The position numbers and the translations under genes are program-made. A DNA stretch of 64,000 nt from Hippopus hippopus (lineage: Eukaryota; Mollusca; Bivalvia; Cardiida; Cardiidae): assembly GCA_946811185.2 (NCBI GenBank), contig OX328103.1, forward strand, positions 31,986,266 through 32,050,265, given 5' to 3'. Positions 45,957 through 56,560 of the stretch are shown piece after piece; position 1 is the stretch's first letter, and the number at the start of each line of letters is the position of its first letter. The notes beneath the pieces were generated by a model. That model was given only the letters and a program-made list of their open reading frames with translations, had not been told where the DNA came from and did no database searches.

Positions 45957-46145
45957 GAGGTAACACTGCCATTTTTTAATTATTTCGGTGTTTTTGTAAA
46001 GATTAATCATTAGTCTATTGATTACGGACCTTATTGTTCACTGACAAAGAAAAGATTGACACATACGACCATTTGAAATGACGCTGGTATTTTAATTTTT
46101 CACTGCAGATGGGTCATAAGAATGGATGCTGCGGGGGCTAGCGGA

Positions 46146-46231
46146 GAAACAGTCACAAAAATAACATCGGAGCTAGTCCCTGAATTGGGGTATCTGAAGG
46201 GTTGCTCCCATGTTATTTTTGTGATTGTGTC
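46146..46231. repeat. short inverted repeat in the loop of the large inverted repeat
   Basis: Arms 46146-46173 and 46204-46231 (28 nt, a few mismatches) contain GTCACAAAAATAACAT / ATGTTATTTTTGTGAT. Possible small MITE. Confidence 0.6.
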
Positions 46232-46261
46232 ATCCATCCCTTCGTAGCAGCCATTCTTTAA

Positions 46262-46365
46262 TTCCATCTGGAAATTTCAAAATCTTACCAGTCATCTTTC
46301 AGTCTGCTTTGTGTGTCTTTAATTTGGTTGTCAGCTATTGAAATGGACATGAATCGATAGATAAA
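46262..46365 (+). repeat. extra direct copy of part of arm A
   Basis: Repeats CTGGAAAT..CAAAATCT, TTTCAGTCTGC and AATGGACATGAATC from 45449-45550, so this region holds three related pieces. Confidence 0.65.
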
Positions 46366-46419
46366 TGATTGATCATTACAAAAACAGCAAAATCAAAAAA
46401 AAATGTTTCTGTTACTTTA

Positions 46420-47014
46420 TTGTAATTCCATTATTTTGAGATGTAAATATCTGTTGACCTACTTCCAAGGAAATAGAAACTAGGCTTGACATTTACTGTG
46501 CATGATTCAGAAGTCATTTCTGGTACAGTAAAGTTCTTTTTTTTTTACAACTTATCGGCTTCAGTTTTATCAGCTTGTGCATGGCAAGGGAAACTAAAAT
46601 GTACTGGATGTATTTCATTTATGAGGAGTCATATTTATCACTTAAATTGCCAATCACACGATGTCATTTTTTCAAATGAAATTGACCAAGCATGCACACT
46701 TAACTGAATTTATACTGAGTGTTTGTTTACAAATCAACTAGGTTTGTTAATGTCAAATAAAAAGTAAATTACAACACGCATGCACACTTAACTGAATTTA
46801 TACTGAGTGTTTGTTTACAAATCAACTAGGTTTGTTAATGTCAAATAAAAAGTAAATTACAAAAAGATTGATGAAAACCTTGCACTTCACTCGGGTGTCA
46901 ATGTGAAGTTAATTCATTTATCTATTGATTCATGTCCATTTTTATTGCTGACAAGCAGATTAAAGGCACATTAAGCAGACTGAAAGATGACAGGTAAGAT
47001 TTTGAAATTTCCAG
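46420..47014 (-). repeat. inverted repeat, arm B
   Basis: Inverted, diverged copy of arm A. It is lengthened by an 88-bp tandem duplication. Confidence 0.75.
46691..46862 (+). repeat. 88-bp direct tandem duplication
   Basis: CATGCACACTTAACTGAATT begins at 46691 and again at 46779; the copies are essentially identical. Its single counterpart in arm A shows it arose after the inversion. Confidence 0.85.
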
Positions 47015-47279
47015 ATGGTATTAAAGAATGGCTGCTGAGAAAGTGTGGCCGAAAATATGTCATTTAGATGGCATGCAAACAATTTCGATTCTCGTTTTTA
47101 CAGTCGCTGTGTGCAAATGGTTCCATCCATCAGGGTATATAAAGGTCTCTCAGGTTATTGTAATTTACGGCCAAAACCATGTTGTGTTACTGTCTTTCTT
47201 CCAAGAAAATGAGATTTTAGTGAAATTTGTGATTAAGGGGATCTGTGGTGGTTAAAGGGATAGGTTGCGATTTAGGAGA

Positions 47280-48470
47280 CAAAGGAGTACATCACTAGTC
47301 ATCCCTTTTTATTTCAGATCATTTAAACAATACATATTGTAAATCGCATTCAAACACATTGGTCACAGGGCCAAATCTTAGAAAAACCTTGTGTGCACCC
47401 TAGAGGCTACATTTTCAGCCCTATACTCATGAAAATTGGTCAGAATGTTTGTCTTAATAATATTTCGGACAAGTTCAAAATTGGGTCATGTCTGGTTAAA
47501 AGGTAGATCACCTGGCCAGATCTTGGAAAAACCTTGTGGGCACTCTAGTGGCATTTTTAGGCCTATACATACAAAAATTTGCAAGAGTGTTTGCCTTGAT
47601 AATATCTCGGATTTGTTTGAAATTGGGTCATGTTAGGTCAAAATGTAGGTCAACAGGCCAAATCTTAGAAAAATCTTGTAGGCACACTAGAGGCCACATT
47701 TTCAGCCTGATAGTCATGAAATGTATTCAAAATATTTGTCTTGATAAAATCTCAGACAGGTTTGAAATTGGGTCACATCAGGTTAAAAAGAAGGCCACTT
47801 GGTCTTTTCTGTGTCTGTGCACTCTAGAGGCCACATTTTCAGCCAAATGCTCATGAAACTGTATAAGAATGGTTGTCTTAATGATATCTATGACAATTTG
47901 TCAAAAAGTAGATCACTGGGACAAATCTTTGAAAAACCTTGTGTGCACTCTGGAGTCCACATTTTCAATCTAGTAAACATGAAACATGGTCAGAATGTGT
48001 CTTGATGATATCTACTTGTATAAATAGGATCATGTCAGATGAAAAACTAGGTCACTGGGACAATTTTTAGAAAACCTTGTATGCATTTTAGATGCCTTCT
48101 TTTTCAGCCAGGTACCTATGAAAATTGATCAGAACGTTTGTCTTGATGGTAAATCAGACAAGTTCAGAAATTAGGTCATGTGAACATTGTCAAGTCAAAA
48201 AGTAGGTCACTGGGATAAATCTTAGAAAAGCCTCATGTTAATGCTATAGGCAACATTTTCAGTCCAATAGTCATGAAGCATGGTCGGTGTTTGTCTTGAT
48301 GGTATCTCTGACAAGTTCTAAAATTGGTCGAATTATTTTTAAAGTAGGTCATAATGCTCATGTGTTTTACATCAGCATAAACAGGATCTTTAAGCTTTAT
48401 CAATCCTTGATGACGTTACTCAGGTGAGCGCTTTAGGACCAGTGACCCTCTTGTTTTAAAATTCCGCTTA
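47280..48470 (+). repeat. ~140-bp degenerate tandem repeat
   Basis: About seven monomers marked by CACATTTTCAGCC near 47409, 47548, 47694, 47834, 47959, 48098 and 48252, with TTGTCTTGATAATATCT and AGGTCACTGGG text. Ends with CTCAGGTGAGCGCTTTAGG and CCCTCTTGTTTTAAAA, a terminus I associate with a common bivalve repeat. Confidence 0.75.
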
Positions 48471-48529
48471 TTTTTTTTTTTTCCAGATGAAGGGGGAAAA
48501 TCTCCCCCCCCCCATTTTAAGTTTCTACA

Positions 48530-48593
48530 ATAAACACTGCTGGAAGCACTGGGTTTTTCATGGAAGTGTCCCAGGGCAAGACACCTCAGGGCT
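48530..48593 (+). repeat. SINE body fragment
   Basis: GGAAGTGTCCCAGGGCAAGA and CACCTCAGGGC match the reverse complement of 59620-59660. Interrupted by the HP1 at 48594. Confidence 0.5.
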
Positions 48594-48822
48594 TTAACCC
48601 TTTACCACACAATCCCGACTTTTAACGACCCTGAGAAAGAGACCTTTAGAAAACATTGTGGGAAAAGGAGAAAATGCTGGTAACCAGCATTTTCTCCTTT
48701 TCCCGCAATGTTTTCTGTCCTTTTACAGACAAATCTCACCATATGAGCTATGTCTAATTTGTCGTCTGCAAATGCTTTCAATTTGGATATGTATAAAATG
48801 TTGTCGTGTGGTAACGGGTTAA
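48594..48822 (+). mobile_element. HP1 full copy
   Basis: TTAA at 48594-48597 and 48819-48822, 229 bp. Hairpin about 48650-48716 with one mismatch (CCCGCAATG). Confidence 0.9.
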
Positions 48823-49040
48823 CCTAGTACTGGTGAAAGCCAGGATAGACATGAATAAGTGAGCTGTAGCAGTGACATTGTAGTGTTAGGTCAAGGACTG
48901 TTCAGTGGAGACAGTTGTCCCCTAATCTTATAGGAAATAGGAGATACTTTCAAAGTAAGTGACACAAATACACTCAAGACAAAATATCAAATAGACTGGA
49001 AAGGGACAAAGTTTTACCTGTGTGCAACATAATGGGACAT
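48823..49040. other. intergenic, nothing recognised
   Basis: AT-rich, no ORF or repeat end seen. Confidence 0.4.
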
Positions 49041-49044
49041 TTTT

Positions 49045-49345
49045 TAGCTCAAGGTGAGCTTTTGTGATTGTGCTGTGTCCGTTGTCCATTCATCAACATT
49101 TACCTCGTGTGCACTCCAGAGGCCACATTTTCAGATACTTATGAAACTGGCTCAGAATGTTTTTCTTGATAAAATCTTGGACAAGTTTGAAATGAGTCAT
49201 GTTTGGTCAAAAAGTAAGTCACTTGGCCAGATCTTAGAAAAAGCCTTGTGTGCATGCTAGAAGCCACTTTTTTAACCAGATACTCATAAAACAAGGTCAG
49301 ATTGTTTGTATTCATATCTCAGACAAGTTTGAAATTGGGTCATGT
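49045..49345 (+). repeat. start of the ~140-bp repeat family
   Basis: TTTAGCTCAAGGTGAGCTTT followed by GTCCGTTGTCCATTCATC and two monomers (GAGGCCACATTTTCAG). Looks like the 5' boundary of the family whose end is seen near 48440. Confidence 0.6.
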
Positions 49346-49349
49346 AGTT

Positions 49350-49472
49350 TCTTTTTTCCACCCACAATGTTTTAAAAGGTGGTCACCAACATTTTTCCTT
49401 TTCTCAGTGTGTATTAAAAAGCTTTCTTCCTCAAGGTCATTTAAACTTTTGATTGTGGGGTAAAGAATTACA
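49350..49472 (-). repeat. HP1 partial copy
   Basis: Core remnant CCCACAATGTTTTAAAAGG and reversed left end TCAAGGTCATTTAAAC ... GGGGTAAAGAATTA. Confidence 0.55.
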
Positions 49473-49637
49473 AAAGATCCTAAGAATTTAAAGGAAAGTG
49501 GGAAACAAAATAGAGGAAATAGGAAACAAAATATTCAAAGTTTTGAATATGAATTGAAGTGTAGGAACATGCATTGTATAAGCGAGGTCAAATATAACGC
49601 ATTTGCTACTCTGTTGTTATAGCTCTACATTTGTTGA

Positions 49638-49866
49638 TTAATCCTCTACCAAACGATAAAACTGTAGACTTTTCCGACTTAAAAGCATTACAGATGACAA
49701 TGGAAATGTGGCTCAAAGGATGGAATTTGGTCTCAATAGAGTAGAAAACACTGTAGGAAAAGGAGAAAATGCTGGTTACCAGCATTTTCTCCTTTTCCTA
49801 CAATATTTTCGAAAGGTTTCTACCTCAGTGTCATTAAAACTCAGGATTGTGTGATAAAGGGGTAAC
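49638..49866 (-). mobile_element. HP1 copy with GTAGG/CCTAC hairpin
   Basis: TTAA at 49638-49641, right end GTGATAAAGGGGTAA. The stem has A at 49755 paired with T at 49799, where the consensus is G and C. Confidence 0.85.
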
Positions 49867-49920
49867 AGTGAAAGGGGGGGGTGTATTCCAGGGATAGATC
49901 TAGTTCATGATATTGATTAG

Positions 49921-50109
49921 TCCTGTAAACCACATGGTGAAATTGTAGACTTCCAAAAATCGCAGGCAATAAATAAATGCAACTCAAATGATGGGATTTG
50001 TTTTTGGATTATAGAAAATATTGTGGGAAAAGGAAAAAAATGCTGATTACCAGTATTTTCTGCTTTTTCCACAATGTTTTCATCGTTAAAACTTGGGGTT
50101 GTTAGTTAA
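49921..50109 (-). mobile_element. HP1 copy
   Basis: Left end decayed, hairpin about 50015-50082, ends with TTAA 50106-50109 that also starts the next copy. Confidence 0.75.
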
Positions 50110-50332
50110 CCCTTTACCACGCGGCAAAATTTAAGACCTATCCAAATTGAAAGCATTTGCATACGACAATTTCATAGTGGCTCAAATGACGCAACTTTTC
50201 TTTGATAGGGTAGAAAACTTTGTGGGAAAAGGAGAAAACGCTGGTTACCAGCATTTTCTCCTTTTCCCACAATGTTTTCAAAAGGCCTCTTTTTCAGGGG
50301 CGTTAAAAGGTCATTGTATGGTAAAGGGTTAA
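50106..50332 (-). mobile_element. HP1 full copy
   Basis: TTAA at 50106-50109 and 50329-50332, 227 bp, strong hairpin about 50214-50280. Confidence 0.9.
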
Positions 50333-50587
50333 ATGGTTAGCCACTAGAATGCCCACATAATTTGAGTTGCTTTGTGAAGTGTCTACCATGATGAGACTGA
50401 ACATATTTTGCAGTCTGATCTTAGATCTACACTTAATGCTACAGTTGTCTGGAGAGATATGCCGAGATCAGACAAGTTCAGAAGAGTTGTTTCATATACA
50501 TGTAATGGAATTGGCAAGAATGTTTTTTTTTTCCTCGTTTGCTTATATGTTTTGTAGTCTTTCTATCATGTTATCTTACATTTTTTA

Positions 50588-50848
50588 AATCATCCATGCT
50601 TTGTGAAAAAGAGGTTTAATGCATCTGCAAAAAGTATCAACCCAGGTCAGCTTGCACTGTCTATGCAGGCTGACATGGGCCAATACTTTTTGCTTTTGGT
50701 CAATTTTCTGCATGTCAAAGCCTTCAAAGGGTGAGTGTACCTCTTGATTCAGTGGTTTGTATGACAAAATGGATTTTTATGGATCCATAATTATGTGATG
50801 ACTTGCTTGGTATCATGGATCACGGAGATGCACTAAGCCCCCTTGTGC
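50588..50848 (+). mobile_element. HP2 MITE
   Basis: Left end CATGCTTTGTGAAAAAGAGG, palindrome 50627-50693 around CCCAGGTCAGCTTGCA, internal TATGGATCCATAA. The right end is cut short at GCCCCCTTGTGC, where the next HP1 lies. Confidence 0.75.
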
Positions 50849-51077
50849 TTAACCCTTTACCAAACAACAAAATTTTAGACTTGTCCAAATTGAAAGCATT
50901 TGCAGACGACAAAATAAACCCGACTGAAAAATTGAAATTTGACTTTGGAAGAGTAGAAAACATTGTGGGAAAAGGAGAAAATGCTGGTTACCAGCATTTT
51001 CTCCTTTTCCCACAATGTTTTCAGAAGGCTTCTTCCTCTGGGTTGTAAAAACCAGCGATAGTTTAGTATAGGGTTAA
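50849..51077 (-). mobile_element. HP1 full copy
   Basis: TTAA at 50849-50852 and 51074-51077, 229 bp. Hairpin arms 50956-50988 and 50990-51022, perfect over 33 bp. Confidence 0.92.
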
Positions 51078-51164
51078 ATTATTCTTATTTATTAACCTAC
51101 ATTGAAAAATCATTTTAGATTTTTCATCACTGTTAGGCTACTCAGCTTACTCTGTACGCAGTGA

Positions 51165-51376
51165 CATAATCTAAGACTTGTCCATACCTAAACCATAGTC
51201 AGACAACTAAGGATATGCCTCAAATGATGAAAGTATGTCTATGATTGAGTAGAAAACTTTGTGGGTAAAGGGAAAAATGCTGGTTACCATTATTTTCTCA
51301 TTTCATATGATGTTTTCTGAAGCTTTCTACTTTAGGGCATCGTGAAGATACTGGATTGTTTGGTAAAGGGTTGAGC
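51165..51376 (-). repeat. HP1 degenerate copy
   Basis: TAATCTAAGACTTGTCCATA start, decayed core about 51252-51318, end GTTTGGTAAAGGGTTGA. Confidence 0.65.
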
Positions 51377-52056
51377 TTCCCAGCATTGAACCAAAGATTA
51401 ATGGTAACCTACGGTACTTATCTCATCCAATTGCTTTTTTTATGAAATGTTTTGAAAAATTTTAACTCAGGAAAACAAATATATCAACTTATTACTCTCA
51501 GACAAAAACAATGTCTTTTTATGGTTTGCCGATTTCATAGTACTAGGGGAAACCGGTATTCTTTTCTTCTAAAATGCCTGTTGTGCTGTTTATGTAATGA
51601 AGCAATGTGTTTAAACTGTCTAACCTGTTATGTGTTTGTTTTGCGATATAGTGTATGTCAACAAAGGCTACGAATATCATTTGCAAAGATACTTCAACAT
51701 TGGACTGTTTGGTAAAGGTTATAAGGAGAAATATGTCCGCTATTTTTGAAGAAAACATCGAGGTCTTCTCTTGTCTGTGTCTGCCTCATGCAAACACTTA
51801 GACATTTTCTCGTGTCTCTGTTATTAAGGAAGATAAATTACTTCATACTGGGAATGGTTGTTTACTATCAAACTTAGGGGAACTCTTTCCACAAGGCCAG
51901 GTAATCCTCAGAACATTTCTGACACAGTTATGCCCCTTTGTGCCTTAGAAATGTCACTGAAAAGTACCCACAGAGGAACCATTGCACCTACTTGGCTACT
52001 TTGTTTCAAATTTCATCTTACTAAGGGCTTTAGAACATTAATTGTTTGGTAATGGG
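51377..52056. other. intergenic with weak HP1-like ends
   Basis: HP1 right-end-like GTTTGGTAAAGG (51707) and GTTTGGTAATGGGTTAA (52042) occur without recognisable bodies. No gene is seen. Confidence 0.4.
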
Positions 52057-52201
52057 TTAATTCTCTAGCATGACAACCCAGAGGAAGAGAGCTTTTGTAA
52101 ATATTGTGGGAAAAAGAGAAAATGCTGGTTACATTGAATTTGTTTCTCAAACTGGTATCAATTTGAACATGTGTAATACTTAGTCGTCTAGTAAAGAATT
52201 A
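52057..52201 (+). repeat. HP1 internal-deletion copy
   Basis: TTAATTCTCTAGC start, first hairpin arm present, second arm missing, right end GTCTAGTAAAGAATTAA. Confidence 0.65.
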
Positions 52202-52422
52202 ACTCTTTACCACACAATCCTGACATTTAATGCCTTTGAGAAAGAAAGTTTTTGTAAGCATTGTGGGACAAGGAGAAAATGCTGGAAACCAGCATTTTCT
52301 CCTTTTCCCACCATGTTGTCTACCTTTCCAAAAACAAATTTCAACTTTTGAGGCACATTGAATTTGTCATCTGCAAATACTTCCAATTTGGACTGGTCTG
52401 AAATTTTGACGTTTGGAGTTAA
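52198..52422 (+). mobile_element. HP1 full copy
   Basis: TTAA at 52198-52201 (shared with the preceding copy) and 52419-52422. Hairpin about 52254-52320. Confidence 0.88.
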
Positions 52423-52533
52423 AGGAGAAATATAGTGTATTGATCTAATTGTACTATTTTCCCTTTCAATCTGCACAGAACTCATAAGTTGTTATTCTAG
52501 ACCAGTTCATAAACTGTAAACTTTTACCAAATA

Positions 52534-54152
52534 TACATATGGAAATTAATTAAGCAACACCAAATTCATAGTTGTATAATTCTGTGTTTACGAAAAACAG
52601 ACAATTTTTTTTAAAGAATTTATTGAAGTGTTCCATCCTGCTGTTCAGCATGATAATTGCATGGGAGATGTAATGCCCACGCAACGGCACGCAATACACA
52701 TGAAGCATCATACCCTCCATAATCCATATGTATAAAACCAAGTTTGTTGCAATCCCATTCCCCACTCTGTCCTTTCAGTAGTGTTGAATATCCAGTGGCC
52801 AAATTGTCATGGCACGTCGTAAATTGACCGAGGATATTCGTTGGCAAATTATTGGCATGGGAAATGCCGGGATTTCCCTCCGCCAAAGTGGAGGTCAAGT
52901 TGGTTGCAATCCTTCAGTAATTTCCAGACTCTTGAGCAAACGCCAACCTACCAATGATGTCAAAGACCGTCCAGGGCCTGGCAGACCTCGTAAGACAACG
53001 CCCAGAGAGGACAGAACGCTCATCAGGCTTGTGCGGCACCATCCATGGGATTCCAGCACATTGTTAAGACAGCAGTGGTTACCAGGTAGGGCCATTCCCA
53101 ATAGAACCACCAGGAATCTATTAAAATCTGCAGGATACAGAGCCAGAAGACCAGTCGAGCGTATCCAACTGTCTCAAGCTCATCAAGCCGCAAGAATTAA
53201 CTGCTGTCAGCAACGACTTAGATGGAATTTTGCATCATGGCAGAGGGTTCACTTTTCTGACGAATGCTGGTTCCTATCACATGGTTGATGGCCACACATG
53301 TGTCTGGAGGCAACGGAACACAGCTATGGCTCCGCGCAATATCCAGGAGGCTGTTCCCTTTGGGGGAGGGGCAGTCATGGTATGGGGGTACATCTCTGCA
53401 GGTTGAAAGATGGACCTCATCACTATTCTTGGTAATCTGAATGGGCTTCGGTATCAACAGGAGATCCTTGAAAGAGCAGTGGTTCCACATTTTGACAACC
53501 ATCCACTGGGCACAAGACCCACCTTCATGGACGATAATGCCAGGCCCCATAGTTCACGTGCTGTCATCGAATTCTTGCATCAGGATGCTATTGACACTCT
53601 ACCATGGCCAGCCAGGAGCCCAGATCTCAACCCTATCAAACATTTGTGGGATCTTTTAGGCCGTCGTGTTCGACAGAGTGAACCCCCCCCCCATCCAGAA
53701 TCTCGAAGACTTGACCGCTCATTACATGAGAAATGGCAGAGGATACCTCAGAATCAAATCTGGCGACTGATCCAAGGAATGAAGAGGTGTCTGGAAGCAG
53801 TTGTTCATGCACGTGGAGGTTACATGAGATACTGACGAGACCCTCTATCTCGACTTGCAGGACTTTGTTCTTCAGTTCCATGAACAATATGTGTGTGTGG
53901 TACGCACGCTGACGTTTGTGCTAGAAAACTTAAATCCATAAAATATTTCATGAAAACTTGGCTATTTTTCTATAACTGTGCAATATTCCAATAAATCACA
54001 TTTTTAAACTGTAATCTGCACCTGGATCCTCCTCAGTACTGTCAGTTAACATTTACAAATATTTGACAAGCCAGACTTTGACACATGTTGTGTGTCAGCT
54101 CAGTGGTTTGGTCTGAGAAGTTACGGGTGTTGCTAATTAATTTCCATGTGTA
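52534..54152 (+). mobile_element. Tc1/mariner-superfamily transposon, inactive
   Basis: Short terminal inverted repeats of about 26 bp: TACATATGGAAATTAATTAA at the left, and the complement TACACATGGAAATTAATTAG at the right. TA flanks both sides (52532-52533, 54153-54154), as expected for this superfamily; shifting the boundary by 2 bp is equally possible. It encloses one defective transposase gene. Confidence 0.85.
52809..53835 (+). pseudogene. Tc1/mariner transposase, DD34E type with E to K change
   Basis: The N-terminal part opens MARRKLTEDIRWQIIGM and has a helix-turn-helix (about residues 21-45) followed by a GRPRK motif (about 58-62), typical of Tc1-like DNA-binding regions. The catalytic core follows: HFSDECWF (first Asp), FMDDNARPH (second Asp), then NPIKHLWD where the family has NPIEHLWD. 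The spacing from the second Asp to this Lys is 34 residues, so the site is the third catalytic residue, changed by GAA to AAA at 53638-53640. In addition a frameshift lies near 53283, just after the first Asp motif, and an in-frame TGA sits at 53404-53406. The C-terminus YMRY and stop at 53833-53835 look complete. It cannot encode an active enzyme. Confidence 0.9.
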
Positions 54153-54337
54153 TAGTTCTATGTGTTAATGACTTGGTTGAAAAAGCTTTTGAAAACTTTA
54201 TTGGAATAGGACAAAATGCTTGCAACCGTAATTTTTTTTACCCTTTTGAAGACAAATCTCATCAATCCATATTTAATTTTTCTTCTTCAAATGCTTTCAG
54301 TTTGGACAAGTCTAAAATTTTGTCATTTAATAAAGAG

Positions 54338-54574
54338 TTAACTCAATACCGAATGACAAAATTTTAGCCTTATCCAGATTGGAAGCATTTGTATTCAACA
54401 AAATTAGTTACGTCATGTTGCTCAAATGACGGGATTTGACCTCAATGGGGTAGGAAAGATCGTGGGAAATGGAGAAAATGCTGATACCCAACATTTTCTC
54501 CTTTTCCCACAATGTCTTTAAAGGCCATGTTTGTCAAGGTTGTAAAAACTAAGTATAGTGTCAGAAAGGGTTAA
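54338..54574 (-). mobile_element. HP1 copy
   Basis: Shares TTAA 54338-54341 with the preceding copy; second TTAA at 54571-54574. Hairpin about 54460-54519 with mismatches. Confidence 0.82.
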
Positions 54575-54832
54575 TATGAATTGGGAACAAGGGTGCATGG
54601 TTTGTTGATAAGAATTATCAATTTGTCAGGAATGCAGATAAAGCATGCTAGTCATAAAAAAAAAAGTTGCCTTCGTTTTTTCCTAGGAATAAAACTGACC
54701 TAAAATATTGATTCAAAAAAATTTGCCTTTGTTTTCTCCAGGAATAAGGTTGAACAAAACTTTTGTTTCAAAAGGATTTTCATGAGCTTTACATTCCAGG
54801 ATATAACTCAGAACAATTTCTCCATTTATCAT
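54575..54832. other. intergenic, nothing recognised
   Basis: AT-rich. Two similar TTTTCTCCAGGAATAA-type phrases (54681 and 54733) suggest a small local duplication. Confidence 0.35.
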
Positions 54833-55036
54833 TTAACCCTTTGCCACTCAATCCCAACTTTCAACAATGCTAAATGAGTGGGCTTTTGAAAACATTGTGG
54901 GAAAACAAGGAAAAGTATGTAACCGGTATGTTCTCCTTTTCCACAAAAATCATCATTTTAGAAGCATTTAATTTGTCTTTTGCAAATGCTTTGAACTTGG
55001 TCCAGTCAAAAAATTTGTTGTATGGTAAAAAGTTGA
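54833..55036 (+). repeat. HP1 degenerate copy
   Basis: TTAACCCTTTGCCACTCAAT start, core GGGAAAACAAGGAAAAG / CTCCTTTTCCACAA, right end TTGTATGGTAAAAAGTTGA. Confidence 0.7.
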
Positions 55037-55312
55037 AAGAGACACGGCAAACTACAGGTACTTTGAAAATTTTCTTGTAAAACATCAATAATAAACAGGA
55101 ATAAAGATTAATACAAGGATACATTATTATGGCAATAATGAGAAAAATACAATATTTGCAAAAGTGATCTGGCCCAAGACAAAAAAGATATCTGCAGAGA
55201 GTAAATCCTATGCTTTTTACCATTCTTCCATTTTGGAATTGTTCCAAAATAACCTTAACATGTTAAAGGACTTTAATTTTTGGAAAATGATCTTTGCATG
55301 AAATTAAAATAA

Positions 55313-55390
55313 TACCTTTAGCATGCAGTCCCTTCTTTTTACAACACTAATGATAAAGGGTGGAAAAAGGAGAATATGCTGGTAACTCTC
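55313..55390 (+). repeat. HP1 left-half fragment
   Basis: TACCTTTAGCATGCAGTCCC then GGAAAAAGGAGAATATGCTG; truncated at the hairpin centre where the next copy begins. Confidence 0.5.
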
Positions 55391-55607
55391 TTCCCGACAA
55401 CAAACTTTTAGCCTTGTCCTAACTGAAAGCATTTGCAGACGACAAATTAAGGAAATGGAAAACATGAAATTTGACTTCATAAGACAGAAAACTTTGTTGG
55501 GAAAGGAGAGAATGCTGGTTACTAGTATTTTCTTCTTTCCCTTAATATTTTCAAAAGCCTTTTCCCTGAGCAAAGTGAAAAGTTGTTATTGTGTGTTCAT
55601 GGGGTAA
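55390..55607 (-). repeat. HP1 copy (reverse)
   Basis: Starts near CCCGACAACAAACTTTTAGC. Hairpin about 55488-55557. Ends TTCATGGGGTAA. Confidence 0.65.
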
Positions 55608-55730
55608 CCAGCCTTTACTACTTTTTCACATCCTTTCTAGGACAATTTCTATCATGTTAACCACATCTTATTTGTCTCTTGCAAATAGTTTCAGGATGGT
55701 CGAAATAAAAAATTTATGGTCTGGTTTGGG
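55607..55730 (+). repeat. HP1 right-half fragment
   Basis: CTTATTTGTCTCTTGCAAAT and TTCAGGATGGTCGAAAT match HP1 right-end text; edges unclear. Confidence 0.45.
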
Positions 55731-55789
55731 AAGAGGATATTATGCATGGCATGCAAAGAGTTAATTTTGGAAAACGATTTTCAACGCAG

Positions 55790-55910
55790 TTTGTTATGAA
55801 ACCAGAGATATGGTATCTGTTCTGTATTGTATCTATAAACACGTTGAAATCAGATAGGGGTATTTTAGATAGATAGGTTTGCAACTTTCATTGTTGATGG
55901 GGATGACTGT
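55790..55910 (+). repeat. ~117-bp repeat, monomer 1
   Basis: GTTATGAAACCAGAGATATG, ATAAACACGTTGAAATCAG and CAACTTTCATTGTTGATGGG recur at 56330-56445 and 56446-56560. HP1 and HP3 insertions separate this monomer from the other two. Confidence 0.6.
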
Positions 55911-55914
55911 TGAT

Positions 55915-56145
55915 CCCTGGTGCACTGAATGAGTTCCCAAGTTTTAATGACCTTGGAGAAGAAGACTTTTGAAAACATTGTGGGAAAAGGAGAAAATGCT
56001 GGTAACCAGCATTTTCTCCTTTTTCCACAATGTTTACTTCCCTATCAAAAACAGATATCATCATTAGAGCTTCATTTATTTTGTCGTCTGCATATGTTTT
56101 AAATTAGGTCGAGTCCAAAATTTAATCATGGTAAAGAACTAATAA
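55915..56145 (+). mobile_element. HP1 copy
   Basis: Left end decayed (AATGAGTTCCCAAGTTTTAA), hairpin about 55972-56033, right end TAATCATGGTAAAGAACTAA. Confidence 0.75.
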
Positions 56146-56174
56146 AACAGATCTTTTCAACAAGGAAAAACAGT

Positions 56175-56329
56175 TTAACCCAGGTATTTCACACTTATTT
56201 TGGCCACAATATCCTACAAAGTAGCGGCCATGTAGAGTCAAGATCAGACTACACATTCTGTGCAGTCTGATCTAGATCCACACTGTCTGTAAAATGAATC
56301 TTGGTCACTTTAGGCGCTTTCAGAGTTAA
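56175..56329 (+). mobile_element. HP3 palindromic MITE
   Basis: 155 bp between TTAA 56175-56178 and 56326-56329. Central palindrome near 56239-56270: GATCAGACTACACATTC paired with TGTGCAGTCTGATC. Confidence 0.75.
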
Positions 56330-56560
56330 TACAGGATGTTTTGAAACCAGAGATACGCTATCAGATGTACATATTTTTGTAAACATTTTGGAATAAGGTT
56401 TACGGGTTTCTACTTTCATTTTCGATGTGGGTGATTATCAATACAGAATGTTATGAAATCAGCATTATGCTATCCGCTGTACATTGATTTGTAAACACTT
56501 GAAAGCAGGCAAATAGGTTTTCAACTTTCATTTTTGATGTGGGCAAAATGGCGGTAGGTG
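56330..56560 (+). repeat. ~117-bp repeat, monomers 2 and 3
   Basis: Two tandem monomers, period about 117. Each runs from GGATGTTTTGAAACCAG-like text to TTTCATTTTYGATGTGGG. Confidence 0.6.

Larger units (their letters stand above)
52516..54341 (+). mobile_element. HP1 copy split by a Tc1/mariner element
   Basis: Left end text (CTTTTACCAAATA) lies just before 52534. The rest resumes after 54154 with GCTTTTGAAAACTTTATTGG, right-half text and AATAAAGAGTTAA ending at 54341. This HP1 was therefore there first. Confidence 0.7.

Noticed and set aside
53636..53887. Minus-strand frames across the Tc1 element
   Set aside because: Shadows of the plus-strand transposase pseudogene.
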